A stretch of DNA of 64,000 nt from contig BCJJ01000004.1 of the NCBI GenBank assembly GCA_039545355.1, positions 1,320,801 through 1,384,800 of the forward strand. Direction: 5' to 3'. The stretch is from Trichosporon coremiiforme. Taxonomy: Eukaryota; Basidiomycota; Tremellomycetes; Trichosporonales; Trichosporonaceae. Both the position numbers and the translations under genes were made by a program. Below the pieces are notes generated by a model. The model saw only the letters and a list, made by a program, of their open reading frames with translations, made no database searches and was not told where the DNA came from. Positions 51,544-60,819 of this stretch are shown in pieces (within the stretch, counting starts at the first letter, position 1; each line of letters starts with the position of its first letter).

Positions 51544-54176
51544 TTATTTGGTGTGCTCCTTGAGCGCCGCCGCGAAGCTCTCCCCGGCGTGCACCTTGCC
51601 CTGCCCCTGCTGGACTTGAGTCTGGACAGGGGGGTCAACAACGGGCGGCTCCGACTGATGCTGAGGCTGAGTGTGGGTCTGCTGGGTGTGCTGAGCGCCG
51701 TTGTGCTGGGCTCCAGCGTGCTGGGCATTGTGCTTCATGGCGTCAGCAAACGACTCGCCCTTGTGGACGTGAGAGTCGTGGTCGGGGGCAGCCTTAGGCT
51801 GAGCGGGGTGCTGCTGGGCGTGCTGAGCCTGCTGGTGCTGGGCCGGAGCGTGCTGAGCCGAAGCGTTCTGGTGCTGGCCAGCGTGCTCCTTGATAGCATC
51901 GGCAAAGCTCTCACCCTTGTGCACGTGGGCATCATGGGTGCCGGTGTGCTGAGTGCCAGACTTGGCCGGAGCTTGTTGAGCGGGGTGAGCAGCGCCAGTG
52001 TGCTCCTTGATAGCATCCGCGAAAGACTCGCCCTTGTGCACATGCGCGTCGTGAGTGCCAGTGTGCTGGGTCGTCTTGCCCTGCCGGGCCGGCTGCTGCT
52101 GCTGTTTGTGTTGTTCCTCGGGGGTACCCTCCTTAATGGCGTCGGCGAAGGTCTCGCCCTTCTTCGGCTCGCTCTCCTTGATTTTCTCGACCCGCTCCTT
52201 GGTTTGCTCCTTCGTCTCGGGAGGGGGAATGTCGAGCTTCTTGGCCTTCTCCTCAACCTTCTCCTCGAGATTCTTCTCGTCACTGGCGGCCTTGGCCTTC
52301 TTGTCGGCTGCGTCGCTCTTGACGGAATTCTCATTCTTAACGGACCCCTCGCTCTTGTCGGCCTTCTGCTTGGCCTCGTCGACCTTCTGCTTGGCCTCGT
52401 CGACCTTCTTGTCAGCCGCCTGCTTAGCCTCGTCGGCCTTCGCGCGGATCTTGTCGGCAGTGCTGGTGGTATCCTCAGCGATCTCGTCGGACTTCTCCTT
52501 GGCCGACGCCTCGCGCTGAGCGACATGCTGGTCCTCGCGCGAAGCAGCGACGTCGATCTTGTCGCCAAACTCCCGCTCCTTCGCCTCGGCCTGCAGACCG
52601 TCGACGGCTGCCTTCTCAACCTGGCTGGGCTGCTGGCCTGGCACACCGCCCGCGACATCGAAGGTGACGTCCTCCTCCTTGCGCTTCGGGGGCGCAGCAC
52701 CGGTCTTGAGGGGAGTGCTGGTCGTCTTCTGAGCCGCAGCGCCCTTAGCGCCCTTGGCCTTGCTCGCCTGGCCACGGTTGCCCTCCTTTGCCTCGGTCTC
52801 AGTCACGCCCTTCGTGACTTCCTCTTCGATACGGTCGTAGGTTGCACGCGAGAGCTTCTCGTCACGCAGAACAGGCGGCAGCTCGATCGTCTGGCAGTCG
52901 CGGATCACAGATCCCTGACGGATACTGCGCTGCGACTCGGGAAGGGGCGTGTCCTTCTTCGAGAGATCCTTCGAGCGCTGCGAGCCGCCCACCTCCTCGT
53001 TGCCCAGGCTGTCAGACGCAGACTTGTCCGTGTTGCCGGTGAACTCGTCGGAGGCGTCGTTGATGTACGCGACCGGCGCGTTCAGCGCGAACAGAATGGG
53101 CTGCACAGACTGCGCGGGCGAGGGCGTAAACAGAAGCACGAGGGGGTACAGAGCGAACCATCTGGTGTCAGCTTAGGAGACACACTTGCAAGCTTACAGG
53201 ATGAACTTGAAAAGACTGTCCTCGCCCCAGATCGGGTGCACGACTTCGTCACGCGCCCAGGGCATGATGACCGACAGGGCGAGAATGTTGCTCTGCACGC
53301 TCGTGTCACGCTTCTTGGCGGGCGCATTCGGGTCGGGCACGACTTCGCGCTTTGAGTACGCAGCCGACGCCAGAGTGTTGAGCACGAGAGCGAGGCGCTC
53401 CTGGGCGAGGAGAGAGACGATGGCACGCTTGCCAGCGTCAGCGACCACACCCTCGTCCGGTTCGGCACGCTTGCCCTTCATCGTCGCCTCAACGCCGGGG
53501 AGGGCCGAAGACCAGCCGGGGGAGACAAGCTCGATGATACGAATGTTGCGTTCGGCGGGCGCCTTCATGAGATGCGGGAGCAGCGACGTGATGAGGTGGA
53601 AGTGCATCTGCTGGGGCGTCCAGGAGACACCGGGGTGAGTGCTGGGGTCCCACGCAGACCACTGGTCATAGATACCGCACTCCCAGTTACCGCCCAGGAC
53701 GATGGCGTCGACACGACGACCACCCTCTCCCGTAGTGCCCGCCGGGGTGGAGGTCCACTTCTTCACAAAGTCGCGGACCGCCTCTGGCGTCGGGGGAAGA
53801 GGCTCGCAGTTGAGTTGCGCAAGCGGGTTGCCGGACGCCGCGAGCTTCATGGCGTGCAGCATCGTCAAGAGCGACTGCGGGAGCGGGCTGGCGATCGGAG
53901 GAAGGTAAAGGATCTGCGGCGGCGAGGGAAGGTGCAGTAGCTTGTGCATGAGGGCGAACGTTGTCGGCTCGGCCGGCGCCTGCAGGTCAGTTCTGAAAGA
54001 TACATCGAACTCACAGCAATGATGATGAGCTTGCCGCCCCATTCGCGCTCCCAGACACTCTTCTTGCCGCCGGAGTAGACCTTGACCGCGAAGGCGCCGA
54101 TGGCGACGGCGACGGCCGTTGTGAGCTTCTTGGAATCGACTCCGGAGAGATGTTCCGCAATTGTGTGGATCGGCAT
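51544..54176 (-). CDS. SDR-like (DUF1776-type) protein with C-terminal GESFADAIKEH repeats
   Basis: Three exons, read downward: 54176-54015, 53979-53198, 53161-51544; 853 residues. The first 370 residues look like a degenerate short-chain dehydrogenase fold: an N-terminal hydrophobic stretch (TTAVAVAIGAFAVKVYSGGK), GGKLIIIAAPAEPTTF as first strand and turn, RRVDAIVLGGNWECGIYDQW, and RNIRIIELVSPGWSSALPG. This resembles fungal DUF1776 proteins, an assignment from memory. The region 520-690 is Lys/Glu/Ala-rich coiled coil (KKVDEAKQKVDEAKQK). The C-terminus carries five copies of a short repeat around K-G-E-S-F-A-D-A-I-K-E-H, spaced by His/Gln-rich linkers. Catalytic Tyr-Lys was not identified. 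Convergent with LEO1 and divergent from VPS71. Confidence 0.65.
51547..52180 (-). repeat. Five-copy peptide repeat (GESFADAIKEH) in the coding sequence
   Basis: From N to C the copies read KKGETFADAIKEG, HVHKGESFADAIKEHTG, HVHKGESFADAIKEHAG, HVHKGESFADAMKHN and KVHAGESFAAALKEH. Two of them are preceded by an identical QHTGTHDA linker, so these arose by recent duplication. Confidence 0.85.
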
Positions 54177-54509
54177 GGTTGCTGGTCCTTTCTGTTCGTT
54201 CAACTGAGGGAGAAGAGAGTCGATAGGGAAAATGGGAAGACCGGGTTTTGTCGTGTGCGTGGTCTTTTCCCGGTTCCCAAGGTCGTCACCGTCGCAGCCG
54301 GAGATAGGGTCGGTCTTGGATCGGCGAGAGATCGAGAGTGTTCGAAACCTCGGTATCGTCATAGGTACTGCGGGCTAGTCATATCGTCATATCGCCACGT
54401 GGTCTGCACCGAGATACCGTGCCTCGAATCTGGGCCCGTGTCAGCGAGATCTCACCGAAATCCCCTGTTGCTCTGTTGACTGTTTCGTCACCTCCACTCG
54501 TCAACGGCC
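54177..54509. promoter_or_regulatory. Divergent promoter, SDR-like gene and VPS71
   Basis: 333 bp between divergent ATGs. It must serve both genes. No TATA element is seen. Confidence 0.4.
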
Positions 54510-54963
54510 ATGGCCATCACGACAGACTACCAGCAGCGACGGGTCCAGCGGAGGCTCGAGGATCTCGAGGTGTGTCACCGGCTAAACTCCAGCTGACGAC
54601 CAGCGGACGAATCCGACCGATATCCCCGCGCAGAGCTTCGTCCCGCCGCCGCCTCCGCCCGGTTCAGCGGCAGCGCAGACTCATGCCGCCCAGGTCTTAG
54701 CTGCCAAGAAGAAGCAGACACCGAACGTTCGTCGCGCACTCGGCACGAAGAAGACGTTCCGCGACTGGCTCGGTGAGCTCCCCTCAACCCCGACGCCGCC
54801 ATACGTCACTGCCGCTGCGCCGCCGCCGGCCACTCCACCAGCCCATCTTTGCGTCTCGTGCGGCTACATCGGGAGCTACAGGTGCCAGCGGTGTGGCGAC
54901 TGGAACTGCAGTCTCGAGTGTGTTGCCACCCATGAGCGAGACGGTGGCTGCGGCGGTGCTTAG
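54510..54963 (+). CDS. VPS71: SWR1-complex zinc-finger HIT protein (VPS71/ZNHIT1)
   Basis: Subunit of the SWR1 chromatin remodeller that exchanges H2A for H2A.Z. Two exons, 54510-54569 and 54604-54963, give 139 residues. The family motif RRALGTKKTFRDWL (about residues 64-77) is followed by a proline/alanine linker. A C-terminal zf-HIT finger then reads CVSCGYIGSYRCQRCGDWNC, continuing SLECVATHERDGGC. The Cys/His spacing for two zinc ions is complete. The N-terminus (DYQQRRVQRRLEDLE) is a short basic helix as in ZNHIT1. The stop at 54963 is about 100 bp from the stop of the next opposite gene. Confidence 0.88.
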
Positions 54964-55066
54964 CAGCACGGCAATTCTGGGACAACGGTTGTATAACAAA
55001 CAAAATGTAGCATTACTTATGTACAGATGATATAAGCAGGAAGCAGGGATACAGCGCTACAGCCTC

Positions 55067-55806
55067 TTACACGGTCCACCGCACGGGCTGCCGATGCTCG
55101 GATGGGGGAGCGAGCGGGATCGCGCGGTCGGAGCGGGCGCCGTGGTGGTGGCCACCTCCGTTGCTGTGGTGGTCAAGGCCGTGGTTGTTACGCTCAGCTC
55201 CCTTGCGCAGCAGTTTCAGCAACTCCAGATCGGACACGACCACAAGCCGCGGCGGGTTGGTGGGTAGCTGCAGCACGACGTGGTATGTCTCGCTGGCGGC
55301 ATGCATGGAGTGCGTTGCTCCATGCAGCCGGAGCAGTTTCCGGAGTCGCGGGTCGCGGGCAAAGGAGTGCGCTTTCAGATACTGCACGGCCTGTCGGAGG
55401 TCGACCACGGCACCCGGAGTTAGCGGCAGCGGTGGCGGATGGTCGAGAGCGACAAGACCAGTTGGCGGTGGATTGTGCGGGGCCGGGAGGCATGATTGGC
55501 TTGGGAAATATGAGTGTGCTGAGGAGCGTGAGTGTGTCGGGGTGCTGTGGGAGCTTTGCGTAGATGGGGAAGAGCTGGAGTCAGCAGAGCCGACGGACTC
55601 ACTCACCCTAACCCAAGGCTAACGCTCGGAACAAGCACATCGCAGTCAATATGGCAGCGTGCAGACTTAAGCGACGCTGGCTCTGGCGAGTATCCGCCAC
55701 TCAAGAAAGCATTGAAACCCGAAAGTGTGCGTGGCCACATCGAACCGGCCACACGGGAGCTCGAGCTGGCATTGTAGCCAGAGAAGCGGGCAAGCCGCGT
55801 CGCCAT
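55067..55806 (-). CDS. Unrecognised small protein
   Basis: Two exons, 55806-55607 and 55574-55067, with a 32-nt intron (GTGAGTGAG...CTGACTCCAG) in phase 2; 235 residues. The N-terminus (MATRLARFSGYNASSSSRVA) is basic and Ser-rich and could be a mitochondrial presequence. The middle is Ser/His/Pro-rich; the best-ordered part is helical and strand-like (PGAVVDLRQAVQYLKAHSFA; ETYHVVLQLPTNPPRLVVVS). The tail is His/Gly/Asn-rich. No family recognised. Exon 2 alone would be open from 55606 but only with a GTG start, which supports the spliced model. Confidence 0.5.
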
Positions 55807-56503
55807 GGTCCTCCTGTCTGTGATCCTGAGATGGTGAGACCTGCCGTAAGAGTCGTAGGAGATGGGATCTGCAACTGTGAGAATTATGTGGTAGCGAGCG
55901 AGTGGTGAAGTAGCAGGAGGCCAGCACACGCAGAAAAGGTTTTATGGCTCCTGCTCACACGCTCAGACCACTCGAAGACATGACCTCCCGGTCACCTGAG
56001 CAGCGCACGCACCGCTGGGGCTCCTTGCTCTCCCCACGACCCCGCATTCACAGTGCGTGATCTCGCAGCATTTGCCCGCTGGATGTGTCCGTGGTGCGGT
56101 CGGTGGAGTTGAGCTTTAGGGCTGAATGAGGTGGCTGAGCGGATCGGCCAATTCTCGGCGACCAACACCGGGGCCGCTCCTCACGAGATCCGCTTGGTCG
56201 GATATAGGAGAACGGTCTTCCGTATGCCGAAGCGATCAGCAAGTGTTGCAGGGAAACAGACGGAGGCTGATACTGCACAATTCGAGATCGGTGAAGGGCA
56301 AGTGAGGTTGCCCGCGTGGTTCACGATGGCAGCTGCGTGCCTAGAACTGACCGCTGTCGGAGAAGCGATGTAAGATTGCGACCATCCCCGGCAATATCTC
56401 GTTGGCGAGTGCAGCAGAGGCAGATTGAATGACTACATGTATGCTACTATTATGTTTCTGGTCTTGACGACTTAGTGCTATAGTTGATGTGACTCAACGT
56501 CAC
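55807..56503. other. Intergenic region
   Basis: 697 bp between two minus-strand genes. No gene with protein-like composition was found. Confidence 0.4.
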
Positions 56504-56899
56504 TTAGAGGTGCGACGGCAGGCCGTCGTCCTTGCCGATGCACTCGGTGAAGGCGCTGCGGATAGCAGTGGCGCCAGAGGTGGTGCGGCGACCGTTCGAG
56601 TCGTAGATGGCGAACTCGAGGTGGCCCTCGTGCTTGATACGGTATGCGGCGAACTGGTCCTGGACCTCGAAGCGGTCGAGCTCCTTGCCAATCGAGCCGC
56701 GCTGGTGCGTCTCCTCGCCGTCGCCAACGACAATGGTGTAAGGGGGTACGCCACCCTCCCACGAGAGGTGTGCGTACTCGCATGTGTACGGCTCCGAGGG
56801 CTCGATCTCGACATTCTCAATGTCGCTGTGGGGGTTCGCGCCGGCCGGGGCGGCAAGGGCGACGGTGGCGGCGAAGAGGGACAGAAGGGCAAAGCGCAT
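56504..56899 (-). CDS. Small secreted protein, 131 residues
   Basis: Starts with a clear signal peptide (MRFALLSLFAATVALA, cleavage near APAGA). The mature part has two Cys spaced far apart (YTCEYAHLSW and FTECIGKDD) and the pattern CEYAHLSWEGGVPPYTIVV. That resembles the immunoglobulin-like fold of basidiomycete surface proteins of the Kre9/Knh1-like or Ser-Thr-rich GPI type (C-x-ISWxGGxPPY). It lacks the Ser/Thr-rich stalk and GPI signal, so it should be freely secreted. A TATATAA at 56988-56994 lies about 90 bp upstream, and a (GGAAGT)n run lies in the leader, suggesting strong regulated expression. Confidence 0.75.
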   Translation of the reverse strand: MRFALLSLFAATVALAAPAGANPHSDIENVEIEPSEPYTCEYAHLSWEGGVPPYTIVVGDGEETHQRGSIGKELDRFEVQDQFAAYRIKHEGHLEFAIYDSNGRRTTSGATAIRSAFTECIGKDDGLPSHL

Positions 56900-56923
56900 G
56901 GTGTGTGGTCCGGTTACTGGGAG

Positions 56924-56947
56924 TGGAAGTGGAAGTGGAAGTGGAAG
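56924..56947 (+). repeat. (GGAAGT)n hexanucleotide repeat
   Basis: About four tandem units of GTGGAA/GGAAGT in the 5' leader of the secreted-protein gene. Confidence 0.7.
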
Positions 56948-56987
56948 AGGTGGTTGCTGATGTCGAGAAGGGATAGGGGACCTACTG

Positions 56988-56994
56988 TTATATA
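56988..56994 (-). promoter_or_regulatory. TATA box of the secreted-protein gene
   Basis: The minus strand reads TATATAA about 90 bp upstream of the ATG at 56899. Confidence 0.55.
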
Positions 56995-56999
56995 CCTTG

Positions 57000-59207
57000 C
57001 GACACTGTCACCGCGATCTGGTTAGCGTCGCCTGTTGCGCCGACTTGCATGTCACTTGAACACTAACCCAGAACGCAAGTTCGACGCCTGCACTTCTCTG
57101 GCGACCGAAGCCTAAACCTCGTGGGTTGCCAGTGACTGAGGCGCGGAGACGTTCGTGCGAGCTAAGCACATGACGCGGCACCGCCTTGCGATCGTTCGGA
57201 TGTAACTTAACCTTATCACGTTCGGCGATGGTTCCGACACAATGTTCCTCCGCGCAGGATGTGGCTTGGACGTCGTCCGCCGACGGGGAGCTTAGTGGGC
57301 GGAGTGGGTACTGACCAACGACGTGCAGTTATTTTCGGACACAGATACAATACCCACCCGCCCAACCAAGCGATCGCCGGCCGAGTGAAGAATTGCCGGA
57401 AGATTACCCGAAGGTGCCGTAGGATTTCCGCAGCGCCAGGAGACCAGGTGCACAGCATTCGGCGTTGACTGACGTCGGCGTCGGACTTGCTTAAGGCACT
57501 ACGTCATCAGGCGTGGAGGCCGAAGGACATGTACTGAGTTGAACGACGATTTCAGATATCCCACTGCACAAGCGGCCCCTGCGCGACCTGGGTAGCTATC
57601 TCGCGCAGAATATGACTGAAGTGCCTCAGCACGTACAGCTCGATGGAGCTTTGCTTGAACTGCTGAAGCCTCGGGCCTATGCTCCTCGGCTGTCATGTCG
57701 GCAGGGATTTTAGTCGGCATGGATTCCTAGCTGGGGGGGGCGGGGAGTCAGAAAGTCACTCTGTTACGGTTAGAGAATCCTTGAGGCTGTGACAGACATT
57801 CCGATCACTGCGTCAGGTGGCAGCCTTAGCACCTGCACTATGGCGGAGCCGCGGTGGAGTATGCCGAGCCGGCACCAGTCCGCACCTGCCTAGTAGCTCC
57901 GCTCATGATGTGAGTACGTGCAGGCCGCTCCTAGGCTAACCGGTCAAGTCGTCATGTGCTTGCAGTGACGAAAAGGCTGTGCACTGTCTCCCCTTCGTCG
58001 CCGAGAAGCAAAGAAGGGCTTGCATTAGCTTTCAGAAGTGCTGCTGTTCGGGCTCCTTGACATCGGATGCACCGGAGACGTCAGGTCTGAGTGCCACTGG
58101 CCGGAACTGACTTCGGGGCGGCGACAAGAGACGTCCGTCTTAGTCGCAGCCTTGTCGGTTTGCCGGTGCTGTTGCTGGGCATCTTGTCCTTGGCGACCTT
58201 GACCTTCTTTCCTTCGGGCCCTTGCGCTTCACGACCTTGGCAGTGGCAACATCCTTGCGGGTTACGTGAGTCGATTGCGACGCCGATAGTGGGAAACTCA
58301 TTGGAAGAAGACGACAAGGAGGGCCACACGGGGCTCTGCGCCGAGGAGCAACCGACGGAGGCGTTAGCGAGGTCAGCAGGGCGAGGGCTGACGGCGAGCA
58401 TAGAAAGGATACAGCGGCGACATGCTTACTTTCGTTGCTTCACATCACCCCGCACCGCAACAATGGCCAAAGATCCGCTTGAAGAGAGCAGTAGAGCTCT
58501 GCACGGGGCTGCAGTGTTGAATGAGGGCAAATATCCAGTGGCGACTGACCGGTGGTCGCCCTGTGGAGGGTGGATGCTACCTGGAGAGCGAGAGATGAGG
58601 AAGTCAGTGCGACGGCGAATGGAGAATGAGTCGCTGTGGTGAGTGCGGTGATGAGAAGATGCGAACTGAGGAAGTGTGCTTGTGCGTCATACTAGCCGGC
58701 ACAGAGTGCGACAGGGACAGGATGGACACCAGAGACAGTTGACGGCGATCACAAGAGCGCCCTCTGCTGCGCGCGGGACGCCCTCAGACGCGAAGCGGCG
58801 CACCATACAGACACGCGCCCCACATCCAAGGTTACCTTACTAGTCAATTCAGAAAGTCCAGAAGCTAGGCGGAGCAACTTCGTTCCAGTGGCCAGAGGAC
58901 GAGGCTACTGTGGGCCGTAGGGCGTCGCGAACGCAGTGGCGAGGTGTGAAACTGTCAACTTGGAGGGAGGTGGAGGTGCATGGACAGAGACGCGCTCGTG
59001 CCTGAATCAGAAAAGCGCGCCGCTAAGATCGGCGTTAACAGAAACTTCGGGTTTACTGTCCACGTGGTCGAGTAGGCTCGTTTGAAATTTTGCTTCCGTT
59101 ATGGAGAGTCGTTGGGTGGTCCCGTCGGTGGCCGGTGGGAGCGTTGCTACTACGAGTTGACTGAGAAGTGTGCTGACTTCCATCCATCAAAAAACCACAC
59201 CGACAAA
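57000..59207. other. Gene-poor region
   Basis: About 2.2 kb with no supportable gene. A 183-codon frame at 58091-58642 (plus) and an opposing one at 58401-58081 (minus, KKVKVAKDKMPSNSTGKP) are the longest, but neither has recognisable features or splice context. It may hold decayed genes or non-coding RNA and includes the RPL28 promoter at its right end. Confidence 0.4.
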
Positions 59208-59566
59208 GTGAGTGACGGCGACCCCGACGACGACATCGACACCGCGCGCCGACTGCGACGAAGGAGGAACAGAGATGATCGAGCTTTCGACCGGCATGGA
59301 CGCGGACACTATGACGCAAATTTTGGCGGAATAGCGACATCTCGACATCGAGGCTTGGACACTTCTGCAGGACGGAGGACCGAGAGCTTGAGAGCTGGAT
59401 CGGGGGATAGCGTGCTGGAATGCGTTGGATGCGTTGGATCGGAGTGCAGAACACTGCTGCTGCAGAAGTTTGGATCGAAGTGGCCGGCTCGTGCAACGAT
59501 CTCTGTTCCGAACTGTCAACCGTCGACCGCCCACCTCTCCTTCTCTTCGACATTGACTAACCGCAG
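59208..59566 (+). other. Probable 5' UTR intron of RPL28
   Basis: GTGAGT at 59208 and an acceptor with a textbook branch site (GACTAACCGCAG) ending at 59566, directly before the RPL28 ATG. The acceptor is convincing; the donor is inferred. Confidence 0.5.
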
Positions 59567-60285
59567 ATGCCTACCCGTTTCTCGAAGACGCGCAAGCACA
59601 GGGGTCACGTCTCGGCCGGTTACGGTTAGTTTGGCGATCTCTGTGCGACGAAGTTGTTGCTAACTTGAAGGTCGTGTCGGCAAGCACCGCAAGAGCCCCG
59701 GTGGTCGTGGTATGGCCGGTGGTCAGCACCACCACCGCACTAACTTGGACAAGTACCACCCTGGGTACGTTTCCGGGCGCGTTCTCGACGTTCTGGAGCG
59801 AATTGGAGACGTTTGGAGGCATCGTTGAGTAGAAGACGTCGTCCAGGACGGTTTGGGTGGTTGGATGTGGCATCCATGGTGGGTGCCACTAAACCACGTG
59901 GCGGACCTTGCCGAACCTCCCCAATCTTCTACCACGACTTCTCCAACTCCTCTTTACTCCTCAACGTCGACGGCGATGCAGAAGACATGCGCTGACAAAA
60001 AGTTACTTCGGAAAAGTTGGTATGCGTCACTTCCACCTCCTCCGCAACCACTACTACCGCCCCACGATCAACATCGACAAGCTGATCGCTCTCCCTGAGG
60101 CCAAGGTTGACGCCCCCGCCGGCTCCGTCCCCGTCATTGACCTCGTCAACGGCTCCGCCCACGCCTTCAAGCTCCTCGGCAAGGGTGCCATCAACCAGCC
60201 CTTCATCGTCAAGACCCGCTTCGTCTCCAAGCAGGCTGAGGAGAAGATCAAGGCTGCCGGTGGTGTCGTCAAGCTCGTCGCCTAA
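59567..60285 (+). CDS. RPL28: 60S ribosomal protein L28 (uL15, human L27a)
   Basis: Structural protein of the large ribosomal subunit. Three exons: 59567-59624, 59671-59764, 60003-60285; 144 residues. The whole chain is characteristic: [20 protein letters not shown], then [20 protein letters not shown], the block [20 protein letters not shown] and the C-terminal [20 protein letters not shown]. The second intron is 238 nt, long for this genome, and the start codon directly follows an intron acceptor, so the 5' UTR is also spliced. Introns of ribosomal protein genes often host snoRNAs, but no convincing box C/D or H/ACA signature was seen here. Confidence 0.95.
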
Positions 60286-60819
60286 GCGTCTCACATTAGA
60301 CCTTTGTGCAACGATTTATGGTTTCATGCCGAGAGGGGATGTTGCGTTAATTGATGCAACGTGTACATAGCATTTTGAATCGAGACGTTGCAGACGTTTG
60401 TGTCGGTGTGGGATTGATTTGGGATGCGGGCCGGGAATCTGGGTTGAGGACTAACGCAGGGTCGATTAGAAGCGTGGGGCGCTGGACTGGAGAGGAGTTG
60501 AACGGACAAGGAACAACGGAGCGGAGTTCGGAGCTGGATTGGGAGCGCGGCGAGTTGCAGCGAAGCTTGGATCCATGGGAAATGTGGTCTGTCATGGCGA
60601 TCTCGACCAGCGCGGCCGGTGTCAGTATGGGACCGCCTCTGGGAGCCGCAGCTCTCACCGGGTGCGCCTCGCTCTTTCAGTCGAGTGGCCAGAGGTTCCT
60701 GGCCGGCTCTTCAGCGACAGTCAGAACCCAAGATCAGCGACAACGAAAAGATTGCTCCGCACTCCGAGATCATGGCACACTGGCATATCACTAGATGTAC
60801 ATAGGTATTACACACATGT
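60286..60819. other. Convergent 3' flanks of RPL28 and the next gene
   Basis: 534 bp between two stop codons; nothing recognised in it. Confidence 0.4.

Noticed and set aside
51439..53355. 638-codon plus-strand frame opposite the SDR-like gene
   Set aside because: The apparent Leu/Val-rich protein is the complement of Lys/Glu/His-rich coding repeats on the minus strand; it has no domain and overlaps a well-supported gene.
58091..58642. 183-codon plus-strand frame in the gene-poor region
   Set aside because: It contains a hydrophobic stretch but no signal for a family, splice sites or start context; it overlaps an opposing frame of equal quality.
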